Part shown: piece by piece, positions 35,786 to 46,751 of the stretch
Layout: each line of letters begins with the position of its first letter
How positions within the stretch are numbered: the first letter of the stretch is position 1
Notes under the pieces: model-generated
Told to the model about the DNA's origin: nothing
Database searches by the model: none
What the model saw: only the letters and a program-made list of their open reading frames with translations
Source: Malania oleifera
Lineage: Eukaryota > Streptophyta > Magnoliopsida > Santalales > Ximeniaceae
NCBI RefSeq assembly: GCF_029873635.1
Contig: NC_080420.1
Location: 50,235,457 to 50,299,456 of the forward strand
Length of the DNA: 64,000 nt
Direction: 5' to 3'
Made by a program: the position numbers and the translations under genes

Positions 35786-35834
<49 letters not shown>

Positions 35835-37030
35835 AAACTTTGATTTACTCTCAAAAATAAGATATGAAACTTGAATAAGATATAAGAGTAAAAAAAAAAA
35901 ATTATTTGTAAAACAAATGCCCAAAGGATGTTTAATGACAAATCTCTCTTGAAAGATTTTTCAAAGTAATAGTAAGGAGAGGATCAAAAATTTGCTTAGG
36001 AAGATGAAAATATGATATAGAAATTTGAGAAGATTTACTAACTAATCATCTTGCTAATTTTGAGTCATGAGGGGGTATATATAGATTTGGGTGAAAATAT
36101 GACTGTTGGGGATACAAGGGGTATTTTTGAAAATGTTTAATTATGTTTAATGAAAAATAACCATGTTTAACCATGGTAAAAATCTCGCCCGCCAGAGAGG
36201 TTCGATCAACCATATTACTAAGTTCGATCGACCATGTCAATTTTGAACTACGGATATGGTCGACCGTCTCAAGGCGATTTTGAACCCTTCGTAGGTTCGG
36301 TTGACCATGGCTAAGGTTAAGTTGACAGCTCATATGGTTCGGTCAACCATAGCCAATTTGAACTACACAAACGGTCAGTCGAATAGTTAGGGAGTTAAAC
36401 ACATTTCAGTTCGGTCGACCAAGGATGATACATTCAATTTAGAATGGTCGACCGATAGAAGTCAACTTGTTGACTTGTGACCGGTTCAGTTGACCAAGGC
36501 TTTTACGCTGCCTGGGGTTCGGTCAATCGAGGCTTAGTCAACACTTTGACTGTTCAGCCAATAGGTGTTTGGTTGACCAAGCTGGTTATTGCCAGAATGG
36601 TTCGGTCAACCGGGCTCATTCAAAAACATAATTTTGACCCTAAGTTTTATCCCTATTTGTATAGATGGGATATTTTAGCCTTTAAGGGATTTTTCTTTAT
36701 GTGCATGGGGTCCTAAGGTCAATCTATGGTCATTAAGCTTATTTTAACCATCATGCATGAAATGCATTAAACCAACCATATTGATTATTAATCAACTACA
36801 TTATGATTAGTACAGTCATCCCTATAGGCTGCAAATGCATTAGAAAATACATATTAAGGCATACGATAATGTTCATAACCAAGAACAATCCATATCAAGT
36901 TATGAAGCTTTAAAATCTGGATATGATATTCGTGATTCTCTGAAGAGCCTCAGCATTTTAAAAGAAACGAAATTATGCATATGGGTCCTTTATGTTCTTT
37001 CTATAGGGAAGATGCTTAGCTCTCTAAATA
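34881..37030 (-). repeat. 3' LTR of element D
   Basis: The first 1.06 kb matches 39835-40892. TATA box at 36076-36083 next to the conserved GTTGGGGATACAAGGGG; GGTCGACC/GGTCAACC boxes at 36185-36620. The outer end has no clear CAACA with a terminal purine tract, so the right boundary is approximate and may have been lost. Confidence 0.65.
35786..35834. repeat. Compound (TA)n(GA)n microsatellite in LTR D
   Basis: (TA)n at 35786-35809 followed by (GA)n to 35834. The matching place in the 5' LTR (40750-40764) reads only ATATATATGGAGAAAA. Confidence 0.9.
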
Positions 37031-38689
37031 CCTAATGATTATGTAAGGATGAAACTCAAAATTTTCAGTTTTCACTCATCCTTTCAAAAAAATTTGAACA
37101 TTAATTTTATCTTAATCATCTATGTACAAGGTTTTATTTTGGAAATTTTTTGTCAAAATTTCAATAACATGTCATCTGTATGGACATTTTCCCATAAACC
37201 TGTACCTGATAGCTGAGTGTTCTCAACAAAATATTCATATAAAGCATACAACAATCTAAATTCCACTACTAGCATGTAATTCACATCACTGCATCCGCCA
37301 TGCAGTAGGCATTCTAGACTAAGCATGTAATCAAGTAGTAATTATCAATTCTTAAATAATAATCTATCCATTGAAGAATATAAACACTAAAGAGTAGTGG
37401 ATGGTTTTAAGTTCAGTGCAGTTCTTATGAAGGCACATAGACATAAATGTTATAAGATAATGAGAGCATTATAATTTATATAACCATGAAAAATATATGC
37501 TCCCCCTAAGTTATGCACTTAATCATTTTTTGCCTTTTTCATCTCTAAATATTTTAGCCAAGTTTCTTAAGATTTTCAATGGTTTAATCTTGGCATTGAT
37601 TGCATTAGGCTTATCGGACCAAAAAGTCACAATGAATATTTGTTAAGGTGATAATCCAATGTCTGCCTCTTTTCTTATGAATCTCAATAGATGTGAGAGG
37701 CACAAGTTTGAATGGCTTTTAATTTTAACTGCTCGTGCATAGGTCTATCAATTATTACATTTTCATATATGTTGAAACCTATGGCCATCATATTAGCCAT
37801 TTTACTTAACTAAAAGGATACAAAGCTCTAAAGATTTGATTTGAAAGATTGAGAGCTTGTGAAGCCAATTTAAATACTCTTATCAATTTAAATTTTTGTT
37901 AGTTTCAGAAGAGTATTCATAAAGATGCTGAACATTATTTATGATAAACAAGTAAAAGATTATGTCTTGACAATTTTAGCAAAGAGCATTTAGGAGTATG
38001 AATTCTTAGGACTATGCTCTTTGGAGGATGGCAAGTACCCTTTGGATATGATCATGATTTATGTTAGGATATGAGCCGATGAATGGATGGACCTTTACCA
38101 TATGTGATTGTGGTTTGCCAAGGAGTTCCTATGGAGGAGATGGTGAACCAAGAATAGAGGATTTTTATATTTTAAGTTTGAAGGGATAATTCAAGTTTAA
38201 CTAAGTGAAAAGCTTAACTCCCTTAGTGGATGACCAAAACAAAATTCTTTAGATAAGCACTCATAGAATAGGGATATTTAAAAATCAATGCTTATGACCT
38301 GAGTGATGACTAAGTTTTGATTTTAGGCTTTTGTATTTCAAAATGAGTTTAGGGTAAAATGATGTAAAGTGTAAGATGAATCCCTAAAGCTCAACTTTGT
38401 ACAATGGACAACAGTAGCTTAACTTAAGATGTTTTATCATTAAGCATAAGTTAAGCATTTAGAATTATTTACCAAGCATGAATGCTTTGTCCATTTTGAA
38501 AGTGGATTTTATTCAATTTTTGTATTGGCTTGCTAATCTTATGATTCTTAGTATGGCAATAGTGTATAGTGCATAGATATACTAAGATTTGGAATTTTAA
38601 GCATGCACCACTTCCGGAGCCCATAGTCATCACAACCCTTAAACCTAGGAACTAAAGAAGAATTAAGTAATTAGGTAATATTAATTTAA
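37031..38689 (-). other. Non-coding internal region of element D
   Basis: No ORF of note. It contains a purine-tract-like GCTCCCCCTAAG at 37500-37511, the shared CTGCATCCGCCATGCAGTAG at about 37286, and 38000-38690 similar to the post-gag spacer of element B. The third ORF and its palindromic boxes are absent. Confidence 0.55.
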
Positions 38690-39780
38690 ATCCATATTTC
38701 CTTAGGTCCTACGGGGTTCGCCTTCATGATAACCCACATCATTTCTTTGTCTATGCTTCTAGCACTTCTAAGTCGGATACTCCCTTTCATTTTACAAGAT
38801 AAGCAAAATTTATATGCATGTGACAAATTATGCTTACTTGTTTTATTTTTATTTGATGAGGTATGACTGTAGGACTTATAATATGAACCCTTTTTGAAGA
38901 ATTTATTTCTTTTGGCTCTTAAGGGTTTATTATGATTATTCTTTTCATTTTCAGTTATATTATAACCCTAAAATAATTATCTGTTTCTTCCTCTAAGTAG
39001 AAAATTCTCAATATCTTTACAAACTTTTTTCTTTTCAAGGATGGCATGATACTCTTTTAATTTGTCTAATAGCTTTTTCATCCTTTTAGTTTCATTTTTC
39101 AAAAGCATTTTCTTATTAGATAACCTAACTAGAAATTTATACATTTTCATTAAAACAATTTCTAGTTTTTCATTACAAGTCATGCTTTCATCGTTGAATT
39201 CAACACATGATTCATTACAAAATTTAACACAATCATTATATGAATCATTGTATGTGTCATCAACAAGATTATCACAACATTCAACAGGTGATTCATCAAA
39301 TAATGTGTTGTAGGAATCAACAAATGAATCATCACATACAATATTAATTAAACTAGAAGGTGAGACATATACCTCCTCGTTGGTTATTACAGTTAGCTCA
39401 TGATCTGTCATTACCTGATCATCTGATCTTCGAGCTTCTAAAGTGGCAATCTCCTTTTCTTGGGTCTCTCCATATCTCTTTTTCAACTCAACCTTGATAT
39501 CTTTTGCACTTTCACATGCCATAAACTCATAAAGAATATTAGTCTCTAAAGCACAGTATAATAAATCCATGGCATATAAATTCGTATGCATTAACCTATT
39601 ATCATTTTCATCCAAGGGCATACGAATTCCATTAACAATCACCCACCAGGCCATCCAATCCATTGATTTTATAAATACGCTCATTCTAATTTTCCAGTGG
39701 GTGTAGTTAACACCACAAAACAATGGAGGGCTAGAAGGTGACTAACCCTCGCCGAATGGGGATACACCAATGTGAGTCAT
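38690..39780 (-). pseudogene. Gag of element D
   Basis: ATG at 39780 (MTHIGVSPFGEG) with a TAG at codon 13, where B has CAG. The open part 39723-38977 reads LFCGVNYTHWKIRMSVFIKS, YALETNILYEFMACESAKDI and KRYGETQEKEIATLEARRS, then a Cys/Asp/Asn/Ser-rich low-complexity stretch (CDDSFVDSYN, CNESCVEFNDES) and a coiled coil (NKKMLLKNETKRMKKLLDKL). A frameshift near 39005 precedes the tail with FCLSCKMKG, half of a zinc knuckle. Homologous to B gag along its length. The end near 38690 is approximate. Confidence 0.75.
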
Positions 39781-39819
39781 TACAATCTTTTACAAAAATG
39801 TTTAAGTCTAGTGCAACGA

Positions 39820-39832
39820 GGCCCTAATACCA
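39820..39832 (-). other. Primer binding site of element D (mutated)
   Basis: Minus strand TGGTATTAGGGCC; differs at two positions from TGGTATCAGAGCC (initiator tRNA-Met). Confidence 0.75.
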
Positions 39833-39834
39833 AT

Positions 39835-40892
39835 TGTTGGAATTAGTGTATTCCCAAGAGGGGGGTGAATTGGGTATTTAAAAACTTATGCCTAGGTTAA
39901 CTTTGAATCCACAAACAGTAATACGCAACCTAGGGTCTGTTTAAAGCACATACCAATTCAACTAGATAAACTACAGAGCACATATATAAGCAATTAAAGC
40001 AATCTTAGTATATCAAACATTCAGAGCAATAAATATTAACATATAGGTGCAGAAAGTAAATTGCGAAAAATAAAACAGACACCAGATATGTTATCGGGGT
40101 TCGGCCAATACTGCCTACGTCCCCGCCTCAAGCTCACAAGTAAGAGGATTCCACTAAGTTGCTCACTTGCAGGTGGAGCAACATCGTTTACAACACCTTA
40201 CCAAGATGGCGCACCTAGTTCTCCTAACCAGGTCTGAACCAGTCTGGTGCTCTCCTAACCAGGTTTGAGCAAGTCCAGGACTATTCACAAGGCTAGTCTC
40301 CCTCTTTCGAAAACCCGTCAGGAATACAATAGATAATCGAATAAAATATTTTTTGTATAACAAAGAATGCTTCTATACTAAGCAGATGTATACAACAATA
40401 AGCTCAATGCCCTCATATATGATATGAATGTAAGCTCAATGTGAGAATGTGTATTTTTCACTCAAAAATATTTATCAATAACTATCGAGTGTGAAAAATA
40501 ATTTTCTTACTAACAAAGAGTAAGATGTCTTCCAAGAAAAGATATTAAAATAAGAATATGCTCAAGGTACTCTTTTCACTATGCCAAGAGTTTTCCCAAA
40601 ATTAGTTTTTCAAATAAAGCTTAGGGGAACTAGGATTCTTGCTCAAAAATAACTTTACAATGAAGAATATATGAGCCTTTGAAGTTTTGCAATATGTGTG
40701 CAAGATTTACAAGCAATAGACAAGTTTTTTCCAAAGATATATATCAATGAATATATATGGAGAAAACTTTGATTTACTCTCAAAAATAAGATATGAAGCT
40801 TGAATAAGATATGAGAGTAAAAAGGATTTTAATTTGTAAAACAAATGCCCAAAGGATGTTTAAAGACAAAGCTCTCTTGAAAGATTTTTCAA
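39835..40892 (-). repeat. 5' LTR of element D, truncated
   Basis: Plus view TGTTGGAATTAGTGT with GGGGGG signal at about 39858. It aligns with 34881-35960, then breaks at GATTTTTCAAG into gag of element C (AAGGTTTCAATGCATT). Roughly half of the LTR, including its promoter and palindromic boxes, is lost. Confidence 0.83.
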
Positions 40893-42609
40893 GAAGGTTT
40901 CAATGCATTATTTTTGGGTATCCAAACCTTCTTAGGTCTTTTAGTTTCAAGTTTAGTTTCAATTTTTATTCTCAATACTTCCTTAATTTTAACATTTTTC
41001 TTTTAAATGGACATTGAAACTTTATGTGTCCCTTTTTCTTACACAAGAAACAAGTAGTGTGTTCATAAGCATTAGTGGAGGATGTGCTACCATAGTATTT
41101 TGATTCCTTTACAAAGTACCCCATGCAAAGATTCTTCTTCATTTTGTTTTCAACTCCATTGTATCCAATTCCTTCTTTATCTAGTGACATTCTTTGAGTA
41201 CCAATCAGCTTTTCAAAGTTTTCCTTTCCTTTTGTAAAATTGTAGATGATTTTATCTTTTTTCTTTAATTTTACTTTTAAAGTTTCTTATTTCTAAATCC
41301 TTCTTGCTTTCACCATTCACTTGCAACTTTACTAGGTCTTGAGACATCTCATTTATTTTATTCATGAGATCATTAATGTGAGAGTCTTTTTCTTCTTCAA
41401 CAGATTTTGAGGTTTCTAGCTGGTTTTTGAGTATTTCATTTTGTTCTTTCAAGGCTAGATTTCTTTTAGATACTCTTATGAACCTTTTATGTAGATTCTC
41501 TATATGAAGGCATACTATCACACGAATCACTGCATGACTCATCACTAGATTCTTTAGATGAGCTAGTATAGGAGTTTACCTCAACATCTTTTTCCATGAA
41601 GCACATGTTCGACTCGAATCATCCCATGTAGCTTTCATAGCCTTCTTTTTCTTCTTCTTAGTGTCCTTCTTAAGCTGTGGACAATTAGGTTTAATATGTC
41701 CAACCTTCTTACAGTTATAACAAGTAAGGGGTTCATTCTTTGTTTCCTTTTTACTTGTCTCCCCTCTGTCATAGTTTGAGCCTTTAAACTTTCGAGTGAA
41801 CTTTTTATTCTTTTTGAAAAACTTTCCAAGTCTTCTAGTGATGAAGGCTATATCATCATCATCTAATTCGTTTTCTTCTTCTTCACTAGAGCTATCTTTA
41901 GCAGCCTTGAGAGCTATTGATTTCTTGTTTTTATTATTCTCGAAATTTCTTTCATTTATCGCCATCTCATAAGTGAGGAGCAATCCTATCAATTCATTCT
42001 AGGGAAATATTTTTCAAGTTTCTTCCTTCTGTTATTGCAGTTACTTTAGGTTCCCAAATTGGTGGAAGTCCTCTAAGGATATTCCGGATCATTTCATAAG
42101 TTGATTAATTCTTTCCTAGGGCATTGAGGGAGTTTATTATATGAGTGAACCTAGTGTACATACTAGTAATAGTTTCATCCGTGTTCATCCTAAAAGCCTC
42201 ATACTCGCTTGTGAGCATGTCAATTCTATTATCTCTAATATCAATCGTTCCTTCATAGGTTACCTCTAGTTTATCCCATATTTCTTTGGCTAATTTGCAT
42301 CCCATAATTCTATTGAAATCATTTACCTCAAGAGCACAATATAATGCATGCATTACACTTTAATTTACTTGCAACATCTTATGGTCATTGTCAGTCATCT
42401 CTTTTTCCTTTTTAGGTATTTCTTTATTATCCACAATTTTAGTGGGGATAAGATCACCTTGTGTGACAACTTTCCATGTTTTCCAATCCATAGTTTGTAA
42501 ATAAATTCTCATTCTTTGTTTCCAAAAGGTATAGTTTACACCGCAAAAAATAGGTAGTCTAGATGAGGATTGACCCTCAGCAAAAGGAAGATACTCCTAG
42601 GTGTGCCAT
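40893..42609 (-). pseudogene. Gag of element C
   Basis: ATG at 42609 (MAHLGVSS), frameshifted within about ten codons into EYLPFAEGQSSSRLPIFCG and WKQRMRIYLQTMDWKTWKVV. A TAA near 42365 follows, then MHALYCALEVNDF, KLAKEIWDKLEVTYEGT and AFRMNTDETITSMYTRFTHI (UBN2-type gag, 42353-42105). ITRRLGKFFKKNKKFTRKFK and zinc knuckle 1, CYNCKKVGHIKPNCP, lie at about 41715-41670, followed by KKKKKKAMKATWDDSS. A coiled coil (41545-41252) leads to zinc knuckle 2, CFLCKKKGHIKFQCPFK, at about 41050-41000. This two-knuckle layout with the KAMKATWDDS motif is typical of Sireviruses. The 3' end is cut by the D junction at 40893. Confidence 0.85.
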
Positions 42610-42650
42610 AAGGATCTTTATGTAGCTTCTAGTTAAGATTTACTACAACC

Positions 42651-42664
42651 TCGCATTGATACCA
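42651..42664 (-). other. Primer binding site of element C (mutated)
   Basis: Minus strand TGGTATCAATGCGA directly beside the LTR end; the first eight bases fit initiator tRNA-Met, the rest have changed. Confidence 0.75.
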
Positions 42665-42666
42665 AT

Positions 42667-44457
42667 TGAGAAGTAAGGTGTACTCCCAAGAGGGGGATGA
42701 ATCGTGATTTAAAAATTTCTTTATAAATCTTTTTATTAAGTCTTTCCCAACTATTTTAGATTCAGCAATCACACAAGTATAATTGATTTGCAATCACAAG
42801 TACAACTAAGAACCAATTTAAGATTAAATCTTTATGAATGAAAAGATCAATTTGAATAAAATTTCAGAGATTTTATTTTACAACGCTTTACAACTTTATC
42901 AATATTCCTTTCAGTAATTTAATTCAAAATCAGAACTCAATTTAGGTTTTAAATATGTCAACCCAATCAACAAGGTAAGCATGATTTCACAATATGAAAC
43001 AAAATATAAATTTCAACAAGCTTTTAAAATCCAAACTTTGATATCAAATAAGTTGCTTGAATTTAAGTATGTAATTAATCAATAAGGTAATGAGCTTTGA
43101 TATTTTTCAATCAACGTACTCCCTTTAATTAAGGTTTCCGCAATTCCCAATAAAAAATTAATTTCCAGCAATTAAGTAAGCATCCACGCTATTTATAAAT
43201 GTAGAAAATTAAAGAGAGTAGGGAAAAGAGAGAGAGACACCGGATTTTTACAAGGTTCGGCCCAAGGCTTACGTCCTTACCCCAAGCAAACGTTGTGAGG
43301 ATTCCAACTTTCTTTATTAGGCCAAAGTTACAACCTCTCTCCTTCTCAGGTGGAGTTCCCTCTCTAACGAGAATCCCCTCTCGCTAGTCCAACAATTCAA
43401 TCCCCTAAATCGACAAAAACAGCAAGAGATACAAGAACAATTTTATGTACAAGAAACACTCTCAAAGGAGCTTATTAGTATAGTTAAAATAAAAATATAC
43501 TTCAGCAATTTATCAATATAAAGAGATGAAGCTCAGAGTAAATATCACCAAGGTTCTTTCAATTTGAAAAGACTCAGTTTAGAGCACAAGAATCGTGAAC
43601 TTTAATTCAGTATGACTCAGCAAAGTGTTTTCAAAAAAAGAGCTTTGAGAGTATGAGTGTAAGCTTGGATGCTGATTGCTATTGATTGTTAGGTATTTAA
43701 TTCTTGGGGTAATCATGTATTTATAGCTAGAAAAACTTAACTTTCGTATTCCCTAAATTTTTACAAAGTTTGAGGTCCAAGTAATCTATTTTGGAAACAT
43801 TTCCTCGCTGTTTTAAATTTAAATAATCGAAGGTCAGTCGACTGAACTATCGGGGTCAGTCACTTGTGCCTTTATAATTCAACAAGATTTCAAATACAGA
43901 ATGGGATCAATCACCTGATCCTGAGAGGTCAGTCGCCTGATGCTATTCTGTCTGTTTATTTTTCATCAACATAAAACGTCAGTCACCTGATCAAGTATGG
44001 TCAGCCGCTTAAGATTGCATCTTTCCAAAAACTTTGTTTATTTAATATGTTAAACCTTCAATTTTTGAAAAACTTATATGAGACTTAATTTAAAATCATT
44101 TTCCGGGTTTTTCAAAATCAATTCTCTAAGTCAATATTGAATCCTAAGAGCTTCAACCATTCATATTGAAATTTTTCAAAGTACTTACATGAGACTTCTT
44201 AAAAGACTATGACTTTTCTAATCACTAAGTTTTCATGTGTAGCATCTTTTCTTCAAGTATAGCTTGATTTCAAGCTTCAATAGTTTATAGCTTTATAAGA
44301 TCTTCTTTCTTGAAGTATAAGCTTTCAATAACACTTGTAAGCACTTGATCTTGTATATTCGTATACTTGAATCTTGAAACATCACTTAACCAAATATGTT
44401 AAGTTTCCCTTATTTGTTATCATCAAAATAAGACCCATAAGCCTTACTAAGCCAACA
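42667..44457 (-). repeat. 5' LTR of element C (complete)
   Basis: 1791 bp, plus view TGAGAAGTAAGGTG at 42667 to AAGCCAACA at 44457, followed by target copy AGTAT (44458-44462). TATA-like TATTTATAG at 43718-43726. Boxes such as CAGTCGACTGAAC and GTCAGTCGCCTGATG at 43830-44020. Confidence 0.92.
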
Positions 44458-44462
44458 AGTAT

Positions 44463-44990
44463 CTCTTAATGCCCTACTGCGCACAAAACTCCATAAACCG
44501 AGAATCAACGTACTCAGTCCGATTTTCCGACCTCAAGTATTTGATTCTCCTCCCTATCTAGTTTTCCACTTCAACCTTCCAAATCTTGAACTTGGCAAAC
44601 GTATCAGACTTATGCCGCATGAAGTATACCCAGACTTTCCATGAGTAATCATCAATAAAATTCACATAATACACATGTCCACCCTTTGATGCAACTCTAA
44701 ACGGACCCCAAACATCAGAATGCACATAATCAGGAATACCTTTCGTCTTGTGAACAATTGACTTGAATTTTGCCCTATTTTGTTTTCCAAGTACACAAAT
44801 TTTGTAAAAATAAAGCTAACATGATTTTAAACCCTTCAAGAGTTTCCTCTTGTGTAATTATTTCATAACATGTTCCCCCATATGCCCAAGACGCATATGC
44901 CACAAGACGGTCTCATTAGATTCAGCATCTATAGCTACAGCTCCACCTACAATTGTAGTTCCCTGCAATGTGTAGATATTCCCATCTAAC
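44463..44990 (-). pseudogene. Element F integrase N-terminal half
   Basis: Sense pieces: WHMRLGHMGEHVM (gag-pre-integrase), LLKGLKS, CVLGKQNRAKFK (zinc-binding), GIPDYVHSDVWGPFRVASKGG and YYVNFIDDYSWKVWVYFMRHKSD (DDE core start), then FKIWKVEVENQIGRRIKYL and EFCAQ.GIKR. Stops are scattered. It ends at the insertion of C and continues at 19638. Confidence 0.85.
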
Positions 44991-45440
44991 TTTCATCCTT
45001 TCGTCACCATTAGATTTCCTTTCCAAACTTTCATAACTCCACCTTCGGACTTGTAATTGAAACCATTACAATCCAAAGTGCTAAGGGATATCAAACTCTT
45101 CCTCAACTCCAGTATATATCTTGCATTGTTCAAGGTTCTCACTGCACCATCAAACATTTGAATCTTAACACTTCCTATGCCAATGATCTTGCAAGAAACA
45201 TCATTACCCATAAGAACTGAACCTGAATTCACTAACCTGTAAGTGCTGAACCACTCCTTGTTTAGAGTCATATGGTAAGAACAAGTCAAGTCAAGTATCC
45301 AAGAGTCTGTAAGATTATCTGACCCCGATGAAACTGAAAAAACATCACCATCACTGCAAACTGAACCTCCTTCTTGAACCACATTCACTGATTTCAAAAT
45401 CCCCTTATGTTTTTCAGCATTTCCCTTCTTCTAATCTGGA
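44991..45440 (-). pseudogene. Element F protease
   Basis: An open stretch of 134 residues (45397-44993): KSVNVVQEGG, then WILDLTCSYHMTLNKEWF, where active relatives have WILDSACSYHM, so the DSA catalytic triad has become DLT. LMGNDVSCKIIGIGSVKI and LNNARYILELRKSLISLSTL follow, as in TNT1-type polyproteins. It is dead by active-site change. Confidence 0.82.
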
Positions 45441-46140
45441 TACTCTGGTTTAACATGCCCCGTTTTACCGCATTTATAACACCGTATTTTCCTTTTCTTC
45501 TTGGATTGATTGCAGGATTTCTAACTTGACCCACTTTTGAACTTTCCTTTGCCATACTCATTATGACCTTTCACCACAAGTCCTTCTCCTTCATCATATA
45601 TTTTTAGCCTTTGATGAAAATTCAGTAAGGCACTTGTTACCTTTTCTAGATTAAGAGTCTTTTTTCCCCACGTATGAGCGATAACTAGATTTTCATAGGT
45701 ATGAGTCGATGGCAAGGAGTTCAAAAACATCAAAGTTTTGTTATCTTCATCAAACTTAATATCAACTCTCCTCAAATCACTTATGATTTGATTAAAAGCA
45801 TTGATATGTTGATCTAAGTTTGATCTTTCAACCATCTTAAGCCAATAAATACGCTGCTTAAGAAAAAGTTTATTGTTGAGTGATTTGGATATGTACCGAT
45901 TTTCTAACTTTCACCATATAGCCGCAGGAGAATCCTCCTCCATCACACGATAGAGCACTTCGTCAGCCAAACACAAGCGTATTGTAGAAGCGCCCTTTGC
46001 TTGCAAATCTCCCCATGTTGCCTCATTCATTCCTTCCGGTTGAACGTCAAGTAAAGTCTTAGTCATTCCTTGTTGCACAAGAATATCCTTGACTCTCCTT
46101 TGCAATAAACCAAAATTTATGGTTCTATCGAATTTGACAA
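45441..46140 (-). pseudogene. Element F gag
   Basis: Sense reading from about 46138: KFDRTINFGLLQRRVKDILV, LLDVQPEGMNEATWGDLQAK, ASTIRLCLADEVLYRVMEED, a stop near 45911, KSLNNKLFLKQRIYWLKMVE, HINAFNQIISDLRRVDIKFD, LMFLNSLPSTHTYENLVIAH, then the decayed zinc knuckle RCYKCGKTGHVKPEYPD near 45485-45430. This is the standard copia gag (UBN2-type) of the Tork/TNT1 lineage. Confidence 0.85.
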
Positions 46141-46188
46141 TGTCAAATTAATCTTACAAAAGATGATCCCAATGTCATAATAACAAAA

Positions 46189-46200
46189 GCTCTGATACCA
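46189..46200 (-). other. Primer binding site of element F
   Basis: Minus strand TGGTATCAGAGC, three bases from the LTR end TTACAACA; initiator tRNA-Met type. Confidence 0.9.
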
Positions 46201-46203
46201 ATT

Positions 46204-46746
46204 TGTTGTAATAATGGTTGGATAAAGGATGCACAGCAGAATAAAACACAAGCAACAACTCAACCAGTATATAAAACAACAAAAACAACAACAACACGAG
46301 AATTTACATGGTTCGGTAATGCCTATATCCACAGAAGCAATCGGCACAACAATTTCACTAAGAAATTATAGAGTACACAATACACTTCTTAAAAATGATC
46401 TCTCTTTTTCACAATACCCTCAGATAAGGATATATAGACTTTCCTTCAAAGGTTTCCCCCCAAAAATCAATCAACCTAACGTTCAAATTCAAATTTTGAA
46501 TTTCTATCTCACAGCTCAGAAACCAAACCGTCGACGGTTTTTCTGAGATTCTTTGAAACTGTCAAACCGTCGACGATTTGAGATACCAAGAGCATGTTTC
46601 TAAAAATGTCTGAGATTTCAGTGAAACCATCAACAGTTTCAGAAAAGCCACAGAAAACCGTCGATGGTTGACTTCCAGAATTTTGCACTATATTCTTCTC
46701 CTTGTGTAACTTAGTCATCTCAAGAAATGAGCCACCATTCACAACA
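46204..46746 (-). repeat. 5' LTR of element F
   Basis: 543 bp, plus view TGTTGTAATAATGG to CACAACA, then target copy TTTTG. It contains near-perfect palindromes AACCGTCGACGGTTT (46528-46542) and AACCGTCGACGATTT (46565-46579), and a similar decayed pair at 46622-46672. Confidence 0.92.
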
Positions 46747-46751
46747 TTTTG

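Larger units (their letters stand above)
34881..40892 (-). mobile_element. Element D: non-autonomous Sirevirus with gag only
   Basis: 3' LTR from 34881 (TGTTGGAATTGGTG in plus view), internal region about 37030-39834, gag 38690-39780, primer site 39820-39832, truncated 5' LTR 39835-40892. There is no protease, integrase, RT, RNase H or third ORF. It is inserted in the pol of C after GAATA (34876-34880). The right target copy is gone: the 5' LTR stops about 1 kb in, and about 325 bp of C (equivalent to A 5910-6235) are missing at the joint. Gag and 3' region relate it to element B. Confidence 0.83.
19639..44457 (-). mobile_element. Element C: Sirevirus inserted in F, host of B and D
   Basis: LTRs at 42667-44457 (5') and 19639-21180 plus about 29732-30008 (3', split by B) are flanked by AGTAT at 19634-19638 and 44458-44462. 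Primer site 42651-42664, gag 42609-40893, D insertion 40892-34881, integrase/RT/RNase H 34880-32147, palindromic boxes 32125-31925, third ORF 31724-30486, purine tracts 30322-30009. Without B and D it is about 10 kb, typical for an envelope-position Sirevirus. Every ORF carries stops or frameshifts. Confidence 0.92.
16814..46746 (-). mobile_element. Element F: Tork-like Ty1/copia element, host of the nest
   Basis: Two LTRs of about 540 bp (16814-17349 and 46204-46746) are flanked by TTTTG at 16809-16813 and 46747-46751. A primer site lies at 46189-46200 and a purine tract directly before the 3' LTR at about 17350-17368. Minus-strand order: gag, zinc knuckle, protease, integrase, RT, RNase H. 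Element C (19639-44457) sits in the integrase region. Without nested DNA, F would be about 5.1 kb, normal for a Tork/TNT1-like element. Coding frames are broken and the protease motif is lost, so it is dead. Confidence 0.9.

Noticed and set aside
36477..36716. 79-codon plus-strand ORF
   Set aside because: Lies antisense in the box region of LTR D; its sequence is produced by the palindromic repeats.
46117..46347. Cys/Phe-rich 76-codon ORF across the LTR-gag joint of F
   Set aside because: Shadow frame of primer site, LTR end and gag start; composition arises from CAA-rich sequence in antisense.
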